A stretch of DNA of 64,000 nucleotides from Nymphaea colorata (GCF_008831285.2 NC_045141.1:12512106-12576105); one strand, 5' to 3'. Shown: positions 22,276-34,745, counted from the first letter of the stretch. Made by a program: numbers and translations. The notes: a model not told the origin generated them from the sequence alone.

Positions 22276-22730
22276 TTAAAGGATACACCCAAAGAAAACG
22301 CTAACAAAGATGACAAAGACTGAAGATAACATATCGAGTACAAGGTTGACAACATAAACTTTTAGGAAAGGATAGATGGTGTTCGATTGGCATCCCACCA
22401 CTCGGCATATTCCTTCTTTACCACTGGGCCTGCAAACCAAGTGTATGATATATGCACCTTCCACTCTTGTCGAGCCACTACGAACAATGTCACCCATTGA
22501 GGAGAGCTGAGGTTGAATTCAAGAATAGCTCTAATTGGTGCATCCACATGAACCATGTTCTGCCTCTGAAATAATTGTCTCATGTATCTATCAGCACAAT
22601 AATCAACTATGAAGTAAGAGCCCAAGAGTGTAGTACGACCATGGTAATGATGAGTGTATCTCGGTGGATTTTGACGACAATCACAATAGTCCCAAATGAT
22701 CTCTTCTTCATTCAACTAGCCATATCTTCT
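22276..22730 (-). pseudogene. Open stretch upstream of Tat gag, unrecognised
   Basis: A 117-codon stretch (22362-22715) has no ATG at its start and is preceded by an in-frame TAG. Visible are DYCDCRQNPPRYTHHYHG, YCADRYMRQLFQRQNMVHVD and VTLFVVARQEWK. Tat elements often have an extra upstream ORF, and parts resemble the retrotransposon-derived plant mobile domain, but the match is weak. It may be the last recognisable part of the element before its truncation. Confidence 0.35.
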
Positions 22731-24300
22731 GACCATTGGAAAAGAGGAAGACAAAAGATATGAACTTTCCGATAGATTAGCGAGAACATCAAAAACCTAA
22801 GCACTAGCCAACTACAAAACTAGTGCAGATTAGTGGTGAAGCCAGATTTTTTGACTGAACAGAGCTCGAATCAACAGCCTAAATCTGGTGTACACTGCCC
22901 ACATCAGCCCCCCCCCTAACACAGATGCAACCAAATCAAAAGTTAAATAATACTGCACAAGGATTTCTTAAGACAATGATTCACAGTCCAATTTTAAAAG
23001 TGTAGGTAGAAAATTCAGCAGATATAGGGCTGCCAATGAGCAGAGTGCAGTCTAAGCTTTGCTTGATGCTTATTTTGCTCAACTCGAGCTCCGCTGCAGA
23101 TGTGTCAATGTTGTCCAAGCACTAGACAGAATGAATGATGAATCATTTGCTCGATTCAAACTTGTTTGTCTTGACTCGTTAACCTCAAGCCATTAATTAA
23201 CTAGTTGAATTCGAGTTGCATTCCACTCATCTTGGTTTTTTCATTGGATTGAAAACAAAAAGGCAAAGAAAAACATAAAAGCTAAGAAATTTTAACTTGG
23301 AGTAATTTTATTTATCCACGGAAAGACATTGGCCTTAGAATTGATAAAGTATGTCAATCTCTTAAATATAGGAAACAACTGAGATAACTCCTTATTTTAA
23401 GGAGTTGTTACAGAATATTCATTATCAACACAACGGTTTCTTGATTTGTGTTTGTTATTAGTTGTTTCCATAATCCATGGTCTTGATTTTTGCCACTATA
23501 TTTGCTAATGATCATTTCCATAATGTTGGTATCATTATCATATGTGTTGTCCGGATAACAATCATTCTTTTCAAAAGGTTTTCATCAGGCCGTCTCTATT
23601 GCAGTGTTGTGTGACAACCTCTCTCTCTCTCTTCTCTAATACCGGCCGATCGCCTGAGCTCGATTTCTCCTCTCTCTCTACCTTCGCCACCACTGGCCAT
23701 CCACCCACCACCAGGTGGTTGTCGCCCACCACTTCAGCTCTCTTATTGTTGATAGGATGAAATACTCTTCTGTCTCACTCAACAGATCATGTTATGTATA
23801 ATAATGATTTTTAGCTTGAATAAAGGACAAAAATGTAACTTTGGGATGGTGAAGAAAGTGGGGAGGAAAGGCATCTACTGCAAGTAAGCATAGTAGAAGC
23901 ATCATGTCGAGGCACTAAAAAAAACTTAGTACCCAAAGGGGATGGGGAGAAGGGTGGGGACTTCATCTCTCTTGTTGAATGATAGAATGAAATACCAATC
24001 ATGCTCACCAAACAAATCATGTTATATATGACCGTTATTTTCAGCAAAGACCAAAATGTAACTTATGCCCTAATTATTTATGTAAAAATTGATTAACATG
24101 TAAATCTGGATTTTTTGAGAAGAGGGATTGAAAGAAACCAGGGTTTTAGTTTTTCAAAGTTAACTGGAACGAGCCAATTCATAAAGGTTGGTTCCGGAGA
24201 ATAAATCTTAAGGTAATTTTCTGCTTTAAATACAGAAGAATTTGCAAAATTAAATCCCCCTTAAATCAGCATTTTTTAAAGAGATTGAAGAGGCATTTCG
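22731..24300. other. Non-coding stretch beyond the truncated Tat element
   Basis: No gene seen. 23028-23225 has GAGCTCGAG/TTCGAGTTG-rich sequence like the 56.2 kb MITE but no clear ends. 23755-23845 and 23980-24063 are diverged direct repeats (AATGAAATAC, TCATGTTATRTAT, AAAATGTAACTT) about 220 bp apart, separated by a G-rich block. 23590-23760 is CT-rich. Confidence 0.4.
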
Positions 24301-24311
24301 CGCACAAAAAG

Positions 24312-24496
24312 CATCATGCTGGCTCAGGACTCAATCTGAACCAGCATGATGTATAGCGGGGTTCTTATTTTCCATTAAGATGATTAAAGAGGAACTTATA
24401 ACGGTCAATTTTAAGTTAATCAGTGAGTTATTTTAGTTTATTTCTGAGTTTGAATCTTGGACATACCATCATGCTGGTTCAGATTGAGTCCTGAGC
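24312..24496. ncRNA. Long hairpin, candidate small-RNA precursor
   Basis: The segment 24322-24351 is perfectly complementary over 30 bp to 24467-24496, with a 115-base loop. A third copy of the 11 bp end motif (CATCATGCTGG, 24312-24322) also lets the left arm fold on itself. A perfect stem of this length with moderate loop is what young plant MIRNA or siRNA hairpins look like; it could also be the remnant of a small inverted-repeat element. Transcription is unknown and the arms do not match a miRNA family I recognise. Confidence 0.4.
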
Positions 24497-24617
24497 AAGC
24501 GTGGAACTGATAAGGGACTTGGTGTTCTTGTAATTGAGCAATAAATTGCTGAAATTTTATTGTCGGTGTTGAAAAATAAGGAAAAATTGCCTCCTTAAAT
24601 ACTTACTTTTTCATTAA

Positions 24618-24947
24618 GGGCGGCGTTTGATTGCCTCGGATCTTAGATCAAAGGTAGATTTTAGAATCTCAGATCTGAGATCTAAGATTTTAAAATCTTG
24701 GGGTTTAAAAGCCCCTGTTTGATTTACACCCTCAGCCTTCTCCCTCTCCTTTTCTTTTTACCTTCATGTGTGGGTCTAAAATCCACACTTGAAGTCAGAC
24801 CCCCTCCCCCTTGGATTTGATATCCATGGATTTTAACATTCTCACGGATCTGAAATCCATGGTTCTTAAATCTACAGTTTGATAAACCTCAGATTTACTC
24901 AACAAATCCGACCTCGAAGCTGAGATCCGAGGCTATCGAATGCAACC
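24618..24947. mobile_element. PIF/Harbinger-type MITE (330 bp)
   Basis: Ends GGGCGGCGTTTGATTGCCTC and (right, reverse complement) GGTTGCATTCGATAGCCTCG align with few differences and run on into GGATCTTAG/GGATCTCAG. TAA flanks both sides (24615-24617 and 24948-24950), the 3 bp duplication of PIF/Harbinger. The interior contains GGATCT- and ATCCATGGAT-type palindromic words and no coding potential. Confidence 0.8.
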
Positions 24948-24950
24948 TAA

Positions 24951-27626
24951 GAGTTTCTTGAGATGACAGGCTCAGTAAGGAAAATGGTAATTTGTCTGGA
25001 GGTAAATAAGAATATCCAATAATGCATGGTGCAGTAATTAATCTGAAGATCCAAATGAACATAAGGCAGATAAAAGTAGAAAAGTGAACATTCTCATTCA
25101 AATACATGAAATGATTGTTAAATTTCCACAACCAGCGCTTATCTTTCCTTTTACATAAATTAATTGCCACAAACATGTAGTTTTTCCATAGTATGACAGT
25201 GGACATTTATGAGACTACCAAAGATATCAAGGTGACCTAGGAGCTTAGTATTCTTGTATATCAACTTAGTCAATTTTCCTTCTGCTCACTTCAAACCAAA
25301 AGTATCAAAGGTTGGTGCAATAGATGGAGCAGGGACAGGTAGCGGTCGGTCTCTATTTCGAGTTCCCAGGGCATCAACTTCCTGCGCTGCAAACATGGAG
25401 CACTTCTATGTAAGTTGATGTATAATGGGGTTGGCACACCCGAGACATCAAAAGCAGGTCACTTATCAAGAGGAAATAGATGGAAGGGTGCGGGCTTAAG
25501 CCCTCTTATTGGACAGTAGGGTGAGTTACTGCTCCTGCTCACCCCCAACCAAGAGTATCAATCTGAGCTAGTATACTTAACTCTGGTTTTACATATATTC
25601 TCAATAACTAACAACTAGAATGATGCAATGTATAAGCCAATAGTGTTCAGAATCCAAAAAAACGGGTTATTTCAGATCAAATCATGAGGCTATTTAAACT
25701 CAGACTTCAATTCAGAATTTAACTCATTAATATAGTGTTTGAAATTTCTAATATGTCTGTAATCATTACAACCAATTTAGGGAACGTCATATTCAAATTA
25801 TGAAGAAGCCAGTTGTTATGTGAACCAAATTTTCAAATGAAAATTTGCAAGTATAAAATCAGAATATAAGTCTTTTTATTTTCAAGTTTTAAAATAGCTT
25901 TTTTCTCACCCTATTAAGCTTTGAACCTTATGTTGTGCCCGACATAAATCAGATACTTACATTACTCCGAAACAAAGTTTCAAGGACCCATACAGAACAT
26001 TTAAAGATCTTTGCAAAAATGGAAATGGAAAAGATGATCTCCATGGGTTCTAAATTGGTCAGTATAATTCTGATTAAAAACCATCGTAACTTTGTCAATG
26101 TTCTTCAAACTAGTATACACATCGAAGTTATATCAAAGAAGAAGACTTCATTTATAAACATATGCTCACCCTTGCTTTTTTGTAAAATATCGCAAAAAAA
26201 GTTTCATTTAGAAGGTACATAACTCCATCATACATCAAGACATGATAAAGGACCTACTATAATAACAATAATATACATGCATAGTCAGAAAAAAAGGGGC
26301 AGGATAATCTAAATGGCGGACTTGCTCCATGGCCTTCCCTCATGGACCAGCAAGCGCAGATCCAGTTATACATACTACCATAGACACCTTTATCAATACC
26401 CTGCCATCTCCAACGTACAAGATTGTGTGGTCGATGACTTGAACTAAGTTCCATACTCCATTTGCAGCTTGGCTTATCAAAGTTGCCTCTCTCATCAATT
26501 GCTTTCTCCCTTCTTAGATGTGTGTTTCCATGTCATACATAAAAACCAAAGCTAATAAGTAGAATGCGATTGTTCCATTCAAGGAAAAACTGCACTAACA
26601 TCTAAAAAATCAATGCTTAGTCTAAGTATGATAGTGTTGAATTGTGATGTGAACTTGAGAATGAACTAAAGAAAGAAATGATCTAGTTAAATTAATGAGG
26701 GTCTATCTAATCGAAGCAACAATGCCCAATGAGCATAGGAGTGTAAATTCATTGAACTCTTTAATAAGTATTCCATAAATCTGCCCAACTATTGGAAGCA
26801 CATTGATGAAAAAGTTCTTTGTGAAATGGTAAACACTTTGGGCTTTATGCAAGTTAGCCCTAAACTCAGTCATAGATTGCCATCTCCCTTGGTATTCCAT
26901 TTTTGATGCTCACTGTGCATGCATGCTTACATTACATCCTTACACTTTTTTCTTGTACTCTTTGGGTATTATTAGACATCCCCAATGAGGTTGGTGTAAC
27001 AAACGGGTCAAGAGTTAGTAGTGACTAGTAGCATTTGTTTTAAATTCTTGGGCCGTCAACTTCTTGTGCTACAAAAGGGAAGGGAAAGAGACATCAATAT
27101 GCAAGTTGAAACATCACGAGACATCTTTCTGAGCCATCTAAACCATCTAAAGGAGACCGAAAGGATAAAGGAGACCGGAAGGATACGTAGAAGGGTGAGG
27201 ATTTGGACTCTTTTATTTATTAAGTGGCAGAATGTGGTAGAATGAAATACACCGCACACCCAAACGTATCATAATCGAAGAGTTTGACTAGGCCGTTAGT
27301 TGACTAATTCGTTTGTGGAGCGCGCTGGTTTCCAACTACGGAAGTCCGAATCTCACAGTTTTACTGGACCCTACCCGGCGCCATATCACCGACGAAGGAA
27401 AATGAAAACGAAACTACCCGGCAGTTCGACCTCCAGACGACTATGAGAGCTAGCCTGAGAGGTGCTGGCCTGCTGCTTCCTCAGAATATTAGCATCCTCT
27501 GAGCCGGAAGTTGGTCTAACAGACTAACACTGCTCGGAGAGTCGCACCATTGCCACTAAGCTGGAGAGTCGCGCCGTCCGTCAGAGATCTGCCTCAGCGA
27601 CAGGGCCTTTGATCATCTTAACAACG

Positions 27627-27630
<4 letters not shown>
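24951..27630. other. Non-coding stretch
   Basis: Apart from the possible small exon at 25286-25386, nothing recognisable: AT-rich, with short spurious open stretches on both strands. 27270-27600 is GC-richer and lies just before a CT array, so it may be a promoter or 5' leader of an unidentified transcript. Confidence 0.35.
25286..25386 (-). CDS. Possible terminal exon or exon relic, unknown gene
   Basis: On the minus strand an acceptor-like TTTGCAG is followed by an open stretch ending QEVDALGTRNRDRPLPVP, then APSIAPTFDTFGLK and TGA at 25286-25288. The Pro-rich tail with a clear acceptor and stop looks more like real protein than chance. No convincing upstream exon was found; a donor-like GTAAGTATC lies near 25960. 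I do not recognise the protein. It may be a relic of a lost gene. Confidence 0.22.

Positions 27631-27658
<28 letters not shown>
27631..27658. repeat. (CT)n microsatellite
   Basis: A 28 bp TC dinucleotide array. CT arrays are frequent in plant 5' leaders; a transcript starting here is possible but unproven. Confidence 0.95.
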
Positions 27659-27661
<3 letters not shown>

Positions 27662-29269
27662 GTTCTTGTTCTTCTTTGCTTTGGACATTTGGATGGGGAA
27701 TGGGATTCTATTTTCTGATCTAAAGATTGGGAACATAAATTCTTCTTCCCCTCTCGTTTCCTTCTTACTTCTAACTGATTTGAGGGTTGTTGGCTGTAGT
27801 TGGTTTTGGACTTCTCCTTCTCCGTCTTATCTGAAATTGCGCCCTTCAAGATGTAATGACCTATGACTGGATTTCCCACTAAATCTTCTATAAGTTTGAC
27901 GTTCTTTTTTCGAACTCTTATTTTTGTTGGATCAAAATTTGTTCCCTTTCTTGCAGTTTTTTGGACATCGTTTTGCTTTGTAGGTTTGCTCTTTTTAGGG
28001 TTATTTATCACAAGATTCAGGTGCAAGATTGCGTAGAGTGGTAAGGCTGTTCCCAAAAAGGGTAGGTTGCTGATCTTAGCCTGTGCGACAATTACTACAG
28101 TTCACCTATTGCATTGAACTTAAGTGCATTTTGTTAGGCTAAAATTCTACCCTCAGCAATCTTGTCCATGTAGCCCTCAATCAAATGGTGGTGTAAGTAG
28201 GGATGAAAATGACGATGAGGGGGGAGCTGAGAAGGAGGTTGGCGCATTTCTTGATGTCTTCCAACTTTACTATGTTGCTGATTGTAACTTGTACATAATA
28301 TAAGTTTCCCTTTTCCAATTTTAGTGCTTTAGTATTCTTTTGATTCAGTGGTGTATCCCTATTATAAGGTGTCAGATTCGCAATCCCCATAACTAGGCTA
28401 TTCTCCTGGAGAATTTTGGTAATTATTTTCTTTATGTAAAATGCATTTCGACTACGAACTATAGCTAATAAAAAGAAACATAAACAGGATACTATTTTAG
28501 CCTTAGGCCACACAAATGTTTGCTGTGGCAACTTGCATCTAGTCCTTGTGATCATTTTCTAGCTTTTATTGCATTTTTTATTATTCTGGATGGACCAGCA
28601 CATTTACGTGTGATGGCATTTGGACCTTACGATGGTCCTTCCTTTAAGTAGGAATTGAATTCACATACAAATTGTTAAGCTCTACAGTCCTTCCTTTAAC
28701 TAGGAAAAGAATCCTCATGCAAATTTTTAAACTCTACTTTTGTCCTTTCTTTTAACTAGTTATACCACATCACATTGTCTTGTCAAGAGACAACGGTTGA
28801 CCTTTTCCATGCTGGAATTGAAGTCTCTCATACACAATACTAAAATAGAGACCTTTGACATGCATCATATGAATTCGATTATGTAATAACTAATAAGTAG
28901 CAGGAAGATCACATTGTAAAAATAGATGGGTTTCCACTTCCTCATAAACACCTCTAATTGTTCCAAACAAAATTAGTTATAATTTGATAGAAATTGACTG
29001 CTTTTCTTCATGTAAATTATAGAGATCGGGATTCATCTAAATACTGGCAAGAAAGGACGTGTGGTGATTTTGGGTTTTCTAGATATTTGAGGATTTTCAA
29101 ATATTAAGTATACTGAGGTACTTGCTTTTACATGTTTATCATAAAAAGTTATGTTTTTTATGCATCGATAGAATCTATTTGTTTAAAATAGAAGATAATT
29201 GAGGCAGGTGAAAAACTTCAAAATTTATCGATATGCTTATTACGAAAAGTTCCATTTTTGCATGCTTTG
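27659..29269. other. Non-coding stretch
   Basis: No gene seen. 28620-28760 has two or three diverged copies of GTCCTTCCTTTAA-(C/G)TAGGAA... followed by CATGCAAATT-like sequence. The rest is plain AT-rich DNA. Confidence 0.35.
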
Positions 29270-29277
29270 GTTAGAAG

Positions 29278-30065
29278 CTTTGTCACATGGGTACTGCTAT
29301 AAAGGCAGTGTACCCATATCGGTCAAGTACGACACCGGTACTGGTATTGGTACTGTCCCGGCCTCCCGGGTACTTATCGGGTACTGGTCAAATAGTACCG
29401 GATATGGTCAACATACCCCGGATCGTATCCGTCCGATTTAGGACTTGATCAAAGTTGACCAAGTCCTTTCCTATCCAAAATTTAGGATTTCAGTTTTGTT
29501 CTTTACACCATTTGCACACATGAAACACATATAGATCTATGTTTTCATATTTTGTTCAATGGTTTCTTCTTTAGAAACTATGACTTTAGAATCATGAATG
29601 TGTTATTTTGTTTGAATTTTATATCATAGTCACAAAAAACAAGTTTTTTCGAAAAAAACGCGAAAAAATGGTATAAATTAAATGGCCGTTTAAAACTAAA
29701 AAAACACATTTTTTTGAAAAAAAACATTAAAAACTTAAAAAATGCATTTTTAATGAGCTATTTCTCATTTTTTCATTTTTTTAATGCCAAACAGTTTTTT
29801 TTCATTTTCTATTTTTTATTTGTTGCAAATCTACTTATTTTTTGATGTTTGTGTTATTATTTTCTCACTTATTTTATTTTTCTCCCATTTTTAGTTTTTT
29901 TTAAATTTTAAAAATTCACCATAGTTTTTCCCGCTTTTTTCAAGCTCACCGTATTATACCCGAGAAAAGCCTCATTGTTTAAAACTCCGAAACGTTATTT
30001 CTAACTATGTTCGAACTAGTACCCGTGCCGGCACCCGTACCCGTACCTATACCTATGTGACATAG
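29278..30065. mobile_element. Non-autonomous hAT element (788 bp)
   Basis: Ends CTTTGTCACATGGGTA and (right, reverse complement) CTATGTCACATAGGTA, differing at two positions. The 8 bp duplication GTTAGAAG is perfect (29270-29277 and 30066-30073). Subterminal regions are rich in GGTAC/GTACC and CCGGTAC. No transposase. Its ends match the 651 bp element at 37435 closely and the 4.4 kb hAT copy at 10708 partly (CTATGTCAC), so all belong to one family or close relatives. Confidence 0.92.
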
Positions 30066-30109
30066 GTTAGAAGGTATTTATTTAGGATAAGAGATCATTG
30101 AGACAGACT

Positions 30110-30357
30110 AAAAGCTTGCAATTTATTATTTTTTTGCATATGATATTTCTATATTATGATGGTTTTAGCTTAGTTATAAATGTGCGTTGCTGATGATAGT
30201 TCATAGTTGGAAAGTCAAATGAGACCAGTTGCAATTTGTTCAATAAAAGCTTGCAATTTACTATTTTTTGCATATGATATTTTTTTAGGTTAGTTTTAAA
30301 TGTCAGTTGCCTATGATAGTTCATAATAGGAAAAGTCAACGAGCCCAGTTGCAATTT
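30110..30357. repeat. Diverged 135 bp tandem duplication
   Basis: Two units begin AAAAGCTTGCAATTTA (30110 and 30245), each followed by CATATGATATTT, GTTGC and GATAGTTCATA, ending CCAGTTGCAATTT. They lie 40 bp right of the hAT element. Several indels separate them, so the duplication is old. Confidence 0.8.
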
Positions 30358-30369
30358 TTTTCATTACTA

Positions 30370-30560
30370 TAGTTATTTGATTTGCTTTTTATAATTTGTA
30401 AGTTTTTATTTGCTATGTATTAGTGCCCCTCAGCCACAAATTTCTAGCTATTCCACTATAACAACGCTGAAAGCGGTGCGACCATCAAATTGACATTTGT
30501 ATCCCTTCCTCAACTCGAGCATGACATTAGCATCTGGCGACCATCACAACTGGAAAAAGT

Positions 30561-30600
<40 letters not shown>

Positions 30601-31156
30601 AGCAATAAAGGGCTGCATTTTTCATCCTTTTCTACATCGTGTGGCTAGAGAAGCGGCAATGCAGTTTCTTCCCCGTCCCTCTTGATATTTGAGTTGGTTC
30701 AATCACATTTTTTTTTCATTGGAAATTTGATACTTTCAGGTGATTAAGATTACATGTACATGAGCTTGTGGCTTGATTATTCTCCGTGAATGGCTAGGAT
30801 CTTGATGTGGAAGGTCGTTCTTATGTTAATCTAATTGGTTGTCTTTTTTTTTTTGTTTGCTTTTTGCATCTGGTAGTAACCTGCTTAGAAGACCAAATAT
30901 GCAGAAACACAAATGTCCATGTACTTGAAACGATTCTCTCAAATGTCGGATACTTGGAGACTTTTATCTGTCCTCAGGAAACTTGTCATTGAACACCCTG
31001 TTCTCAGAACTCTTGTTCCAACATGAAGACTAGGCCAGGCAAGTGTTGTTTTCACGCTTCATTTGGTTTCGCTTCTTCAAAGGTTGGAAGATTTCACATT
31101 TCACTTATGGTGATCAGATCTTCTTGCGATCAATCTGAGGTAGAGGGCATGATCAG
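30370..31156. other. Upstream region of the TBL pseudogene
   Basis: Contains a (CT)n array at 30565-30598, which in plants often marks a 5' leader, and then AT-rich sequence up to the ATG at 31157. No TATA box can be assigned with confidence and no other gene is seen. Confidence 0.4.
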
Positions 31157-33226
31157 ATGATGCATTCCATGACGTCTCCAAAACACTTATCCACACCCAT
31201 CCCATTTGGTTGCCTCACACTCTTTTTGCTTCTCCTAGCCTCAACCTTCATCTCCATTTGTAGCTCCTTCCTCTCTGGTTTTTTAATCAAATCTTCTGAT
31301 ACCCACCCACAGATTCTCAGTAGAAACCTTGATTATCACTTTCAACAATCTTTTAATGCCGCCAACAAAGAGATTCATGTTCGGTCCTGCGATTACCAGA
31401 GAGGCAGATGGGTTTATTGATCCAAACAGGGTGCCCATGTATGGGAAAGACTGCCCCTTCCACCGGAACGCTTGGAATTGCATCAACAATGGGAGAGAAG
31501 ACTGTGGATAGGATCAATTCATGGAGGTGGTTGCCTTGGAATTGCAATCTGCCCCACATTAATCCTGAGAATTTTCTTAATCTGATGAAGGACAGGAGAA
31601 TTGGTTTCATAGGGACTCATTGAACGAGAATTTCTTGGCCGCACTCCTTTGCATGCTCCATGTGGCAGACAGGGGTGCTAAGAAATGGAAAAGGAAGAGG
31701 GCTTGGAGGGGAGGATATTTCCCCAAGTACAATGTGACTGTGGGATACCATCGTGCTGTTTTGCTTGCAAGATATGAGTAAGTGAACTTCTTTTGGATTT
31801 CATACAGGTGAATTTCTTCTTCCCTTGGATTCGGTTTGGTTGGTATTTTGTTCGAGGCTTCAAAAATCAATAGATTTCATGCGAACGCATGAGTGCTGTG
31901 TGTGTGCGTGTAGTCCTCTATCTGCATCTGTTCATGTATGCATTTGATGTGTATGTATTTTTCCTGTATATACGTTCTTTTCCTTATTGATTTTGTTTTA
32001 GTTGCTTGACTTTGACTGTATCAAACTGATGAGTCCTAACTAATTCCAACTAATTTTTGAGGGCCTTGAATGGCTTGTCTCTCACTTGCAATTTTGACAA
32101 CTTAGAATGCATCAATAAGTAGGGTTTTAAATTTGAATTGACCTCAAATTGGACATCCTTTGATGATACAGATGCTGAATCCATATTCTTGCCTCCATCT
32201 AGCTGGTTGTTCCATATCCCATAAGGTATGGAAATTAGTGCTGCATTTGGAAGCATTTAAAAATGCTTCTAAATCAAGCAACATAAGATAGCTGTCTCAC
32301 TATACTTATTTGAAACATATCCACAAATATCCTTCAAGGCTGCAAGGAAAGAACTTCTAACTCTATCTTAACTCCTCTGTTACGTCTCTTCAGAGATATC
32401 CAATAAAATTGGTACTTGTCTGTGATGTTTTCTTGAATTTTGGCTTGCCTTGGAAAATATGAAATACTTTTCTAAACTTAAAATGTTAAATAAAAAGAAT
32501 AACGATCGTGGGTGGGCCCCAACCGTCGACCATATAATAAGAGAACAACACCATGGAAAAGAAGATTTGTAACTTATGTTGATTGGGTATACAACCAAAG
32601 TACATAAAGCATACAGCAACATAATATGGTTGTCATAAAAATTGTAGGTTTTGTCTAGTGGTCTGTTTCTGAATCATAAAATCAAACAAATAGAGAAGTT
32701 ATCAAATGTATTTAATAAATAGAATATTAACGACAAATTAAACCTAAAATTTTATCTGGTGTCTTTTCAAAAATGTCACAACATAGGTGAAGTTTATGCT
32801 ATGGTTTAAATGTCTTTCTATGTGAAGTGGAGTACATGTGGTGCTTTTGATAATGTGTAGTAAAGAATATAGTTACTAGTCTATGTTGTAAAACGTGTAA
32901 CACTTCTATCAGTCAGGTCCAATGTTAGATATGTAATGTAACTTAACATAGAAAATGATAAATTTAATTTCTTTAATATTAATAAATCATAGGGTGTAAA
33001 AAGTCAGAAAATGTAAAATAATAAGAGAAAAAAATACAAAAGGTTCTCTATATGAAAAAGCATGAATTGCATAAAATAAGAAAAAACAAGTATATGCTGC
33101 CTACAACATGCACCTGTTCATTAGAAAATAATCAAAATTGACCACTTAGATTACTCCAACTACCCAAATGGGTATCGAATAAATAATCTTCTATTTTGTA
33201 TAAATTACTTTATGGGCTCTTAAAAC

Positions 33227-33967
33227 CAATGTTGTAAAAGGTGTAGCATAACGCATATCAGTCGGGCCGACTTCTACGTTGTATCATAACGTATCGCAAG
33301 CATAGCGTAGCGTATTGTAAAATTAAATTTTTTAATTTAGAAAAAATATTAAAAAATCAGAAAAAATAGAAAAACCGAAAAATAAACAAAAAATCAGAAA
33401 AAATCAAGAAAAATGTATTCAATATAAAAAACATCATCATACATAGGGAACATTCATGTATATCAACAACACATTCAAAACTACGAAATCAGAGATTCAA
33501 AATAACATAATAAGCATCCATCACAATTTTAAACTTGAAAATTTTATAGAATCTTAGGACTTTGAGTCTTAGGACTTAGATTACATCACAATTCATAAGT
33601 TCAAAACATATAGATATAGTTATCATCTTTCATGATTCAACAATAATCCTCGTCATTTGCATCATCGTCTTCATTTTGTTCATTAATCTCTCCCTCCCAC
33701 ATCTCTTGGAGTCTTTAGAAACAAGAAGAAAGAGAGAGAGAGAGGAGTGTTTAAACTTTAAAACATAATGCAAAAAGGGGTCGTCAGCCCCTTTTTTTGC
33801 GTTTTTTCCCGCATCGTACGATATAGGGGTGTATCGTCCCTATCTGTATCGTACGATGTGGGTGATAAGCTTACGATACACGAGCATATCTTGTATCATA
33901 AGCATACTATAAAGGTTTAAAAAGCCTATATGGTACGCGTGCGTATCGTATGATACAGATAACATTG
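33227..33967. mobile_element. hAT-like non-autonomous element (741 bp) in intron 1
   Basis: Ends CAATGTTG and (right, reverse complement) CAATGTTA, with an imperfect 8 bp flanking duplication CTTAAAAC/CTTAAAGT (6 of 8; 33219-33226 and 33968-33975). Near both ends ATAACG/GTATCG and CGTATCGTA words recur, for example CGTACGATA at about 33815 and 33850. A GCAAAAAGGGG ... CCCCTTTTTTTGC hairpin lies at about 33770-33801. No coding capacity. Old by its decayed duplication. Confidence 0.6.
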
Positions 33968-34186
33968 CTTAAAGTTAAAACAACTTAATGATCATAAATG
34001 TTGAAACTTTTTATGTTGGAGGATATACATAGTCTTGATATGGATAACCATGAAAGCTCTAATTTTGTTGCATGAAATAGTCCTATATTTTTGTTTTTTA
34101 AATTTAAATGTGCAAGAATGCCTTTCATGCAAAACATATTATTCAGCCTTAAGAAAGTTATGCTACTTTAAGTCCCAAAATTTATG

Positions 34187-34745
34187 TCATCAAGGTGTAG
34201 CATAGGTTACAACCCCTATTCCACCATAACATACGATACGGGAAGTGTATTGGAAGCATGGCAGTAAACATTTTTTTTTTTGCATTTTTTTTGGTATTGA
34301 TTTTTTTGTGTATTAATTTGGAAGATTTTTTCTCTTGAGAAAATTTTGAGTATTCAAAAAATAAAAAGAAAAGCAATATGAAAATTTGGATTTTCTCACA
34401 AAAAATTGGTCAACATTCAAAATATTTAATAATATGTTAAAAGCATCTAGAAAATTTAAAAACATTAAAAATTTATATTTTTAGAAATACAAAAAATGCA
34501 ATAGGAGAGTGTCTTTCATTTTTTTTAAACATTGCAATTTTTTTCCTTTTTTCCCATTTTTTACCATTTTTTAAAAAGAGAACAGTGACACTGTAAGTTA
34601 CATCTAGCAGAGTACACTTGCACTTTTGAAAATAGTTTCATGGGTTTATATTTTTTATGGTTGCGTAGCATACAGTGTGATGCACTACATTACATATAAC
34701 AATTGCTTATTAATGGTGTTGCATCATACATTACGCAACACACAA
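34187..34745. repeat. Fragment related to the 33227 element
   Basis: Starts AAGGTGTAGCATAGG and contains CATACGATACGGG, both shared with 33227-33967, and ends GTTGCATCATACATTACGCAAC. Long A/T runs in between. Ends and target duplication cannot be defined. Confidence 0.4.

Larger units (their letters stand above)
3779..22730 (-). mobile_element. Tat-lineage Ty3/gypsy retrotransposon, 5'-truncated, with nested insertions
   Basis: Read on the minus strand, the order is gag, protease, G-patch, RT, RNase H, archaeal-type RNase H, integrase, 3' LTR. An extra archaeal-type RNase H between RNase H and integrase is characteristic of the Tat clade of plant Ty3/gypsy. The coding region is split by a solo LTR of the same family (8809-16493) inside the integrase zinc finger, and gag is split by a 290 bp MITE. 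A polypurine tract (AAAGAGGGGCATC on the minus strand) directly precedes the LTR start TGTAATCACC at 7340. No matching 5' LTR is seen beyond gag, so the 5' end is missing. Frameshifts and stops are frequent in pol; the copy is dead. Confidence 0.92.

Noticed and set aside
23028-23225. MITE like the one at 56217
   Set aside because: GAGCTCGAG-like words occur but no inverted ends or target duplication could be matched.
30807-30992. 61-codon stretch with a hydrophobic N-terminus upstream of the TBL pseudogene
   Set aside because: Contains a poly-T derived Phe run, has no homologue that I recognise, and lies where a leader or intron is expected.
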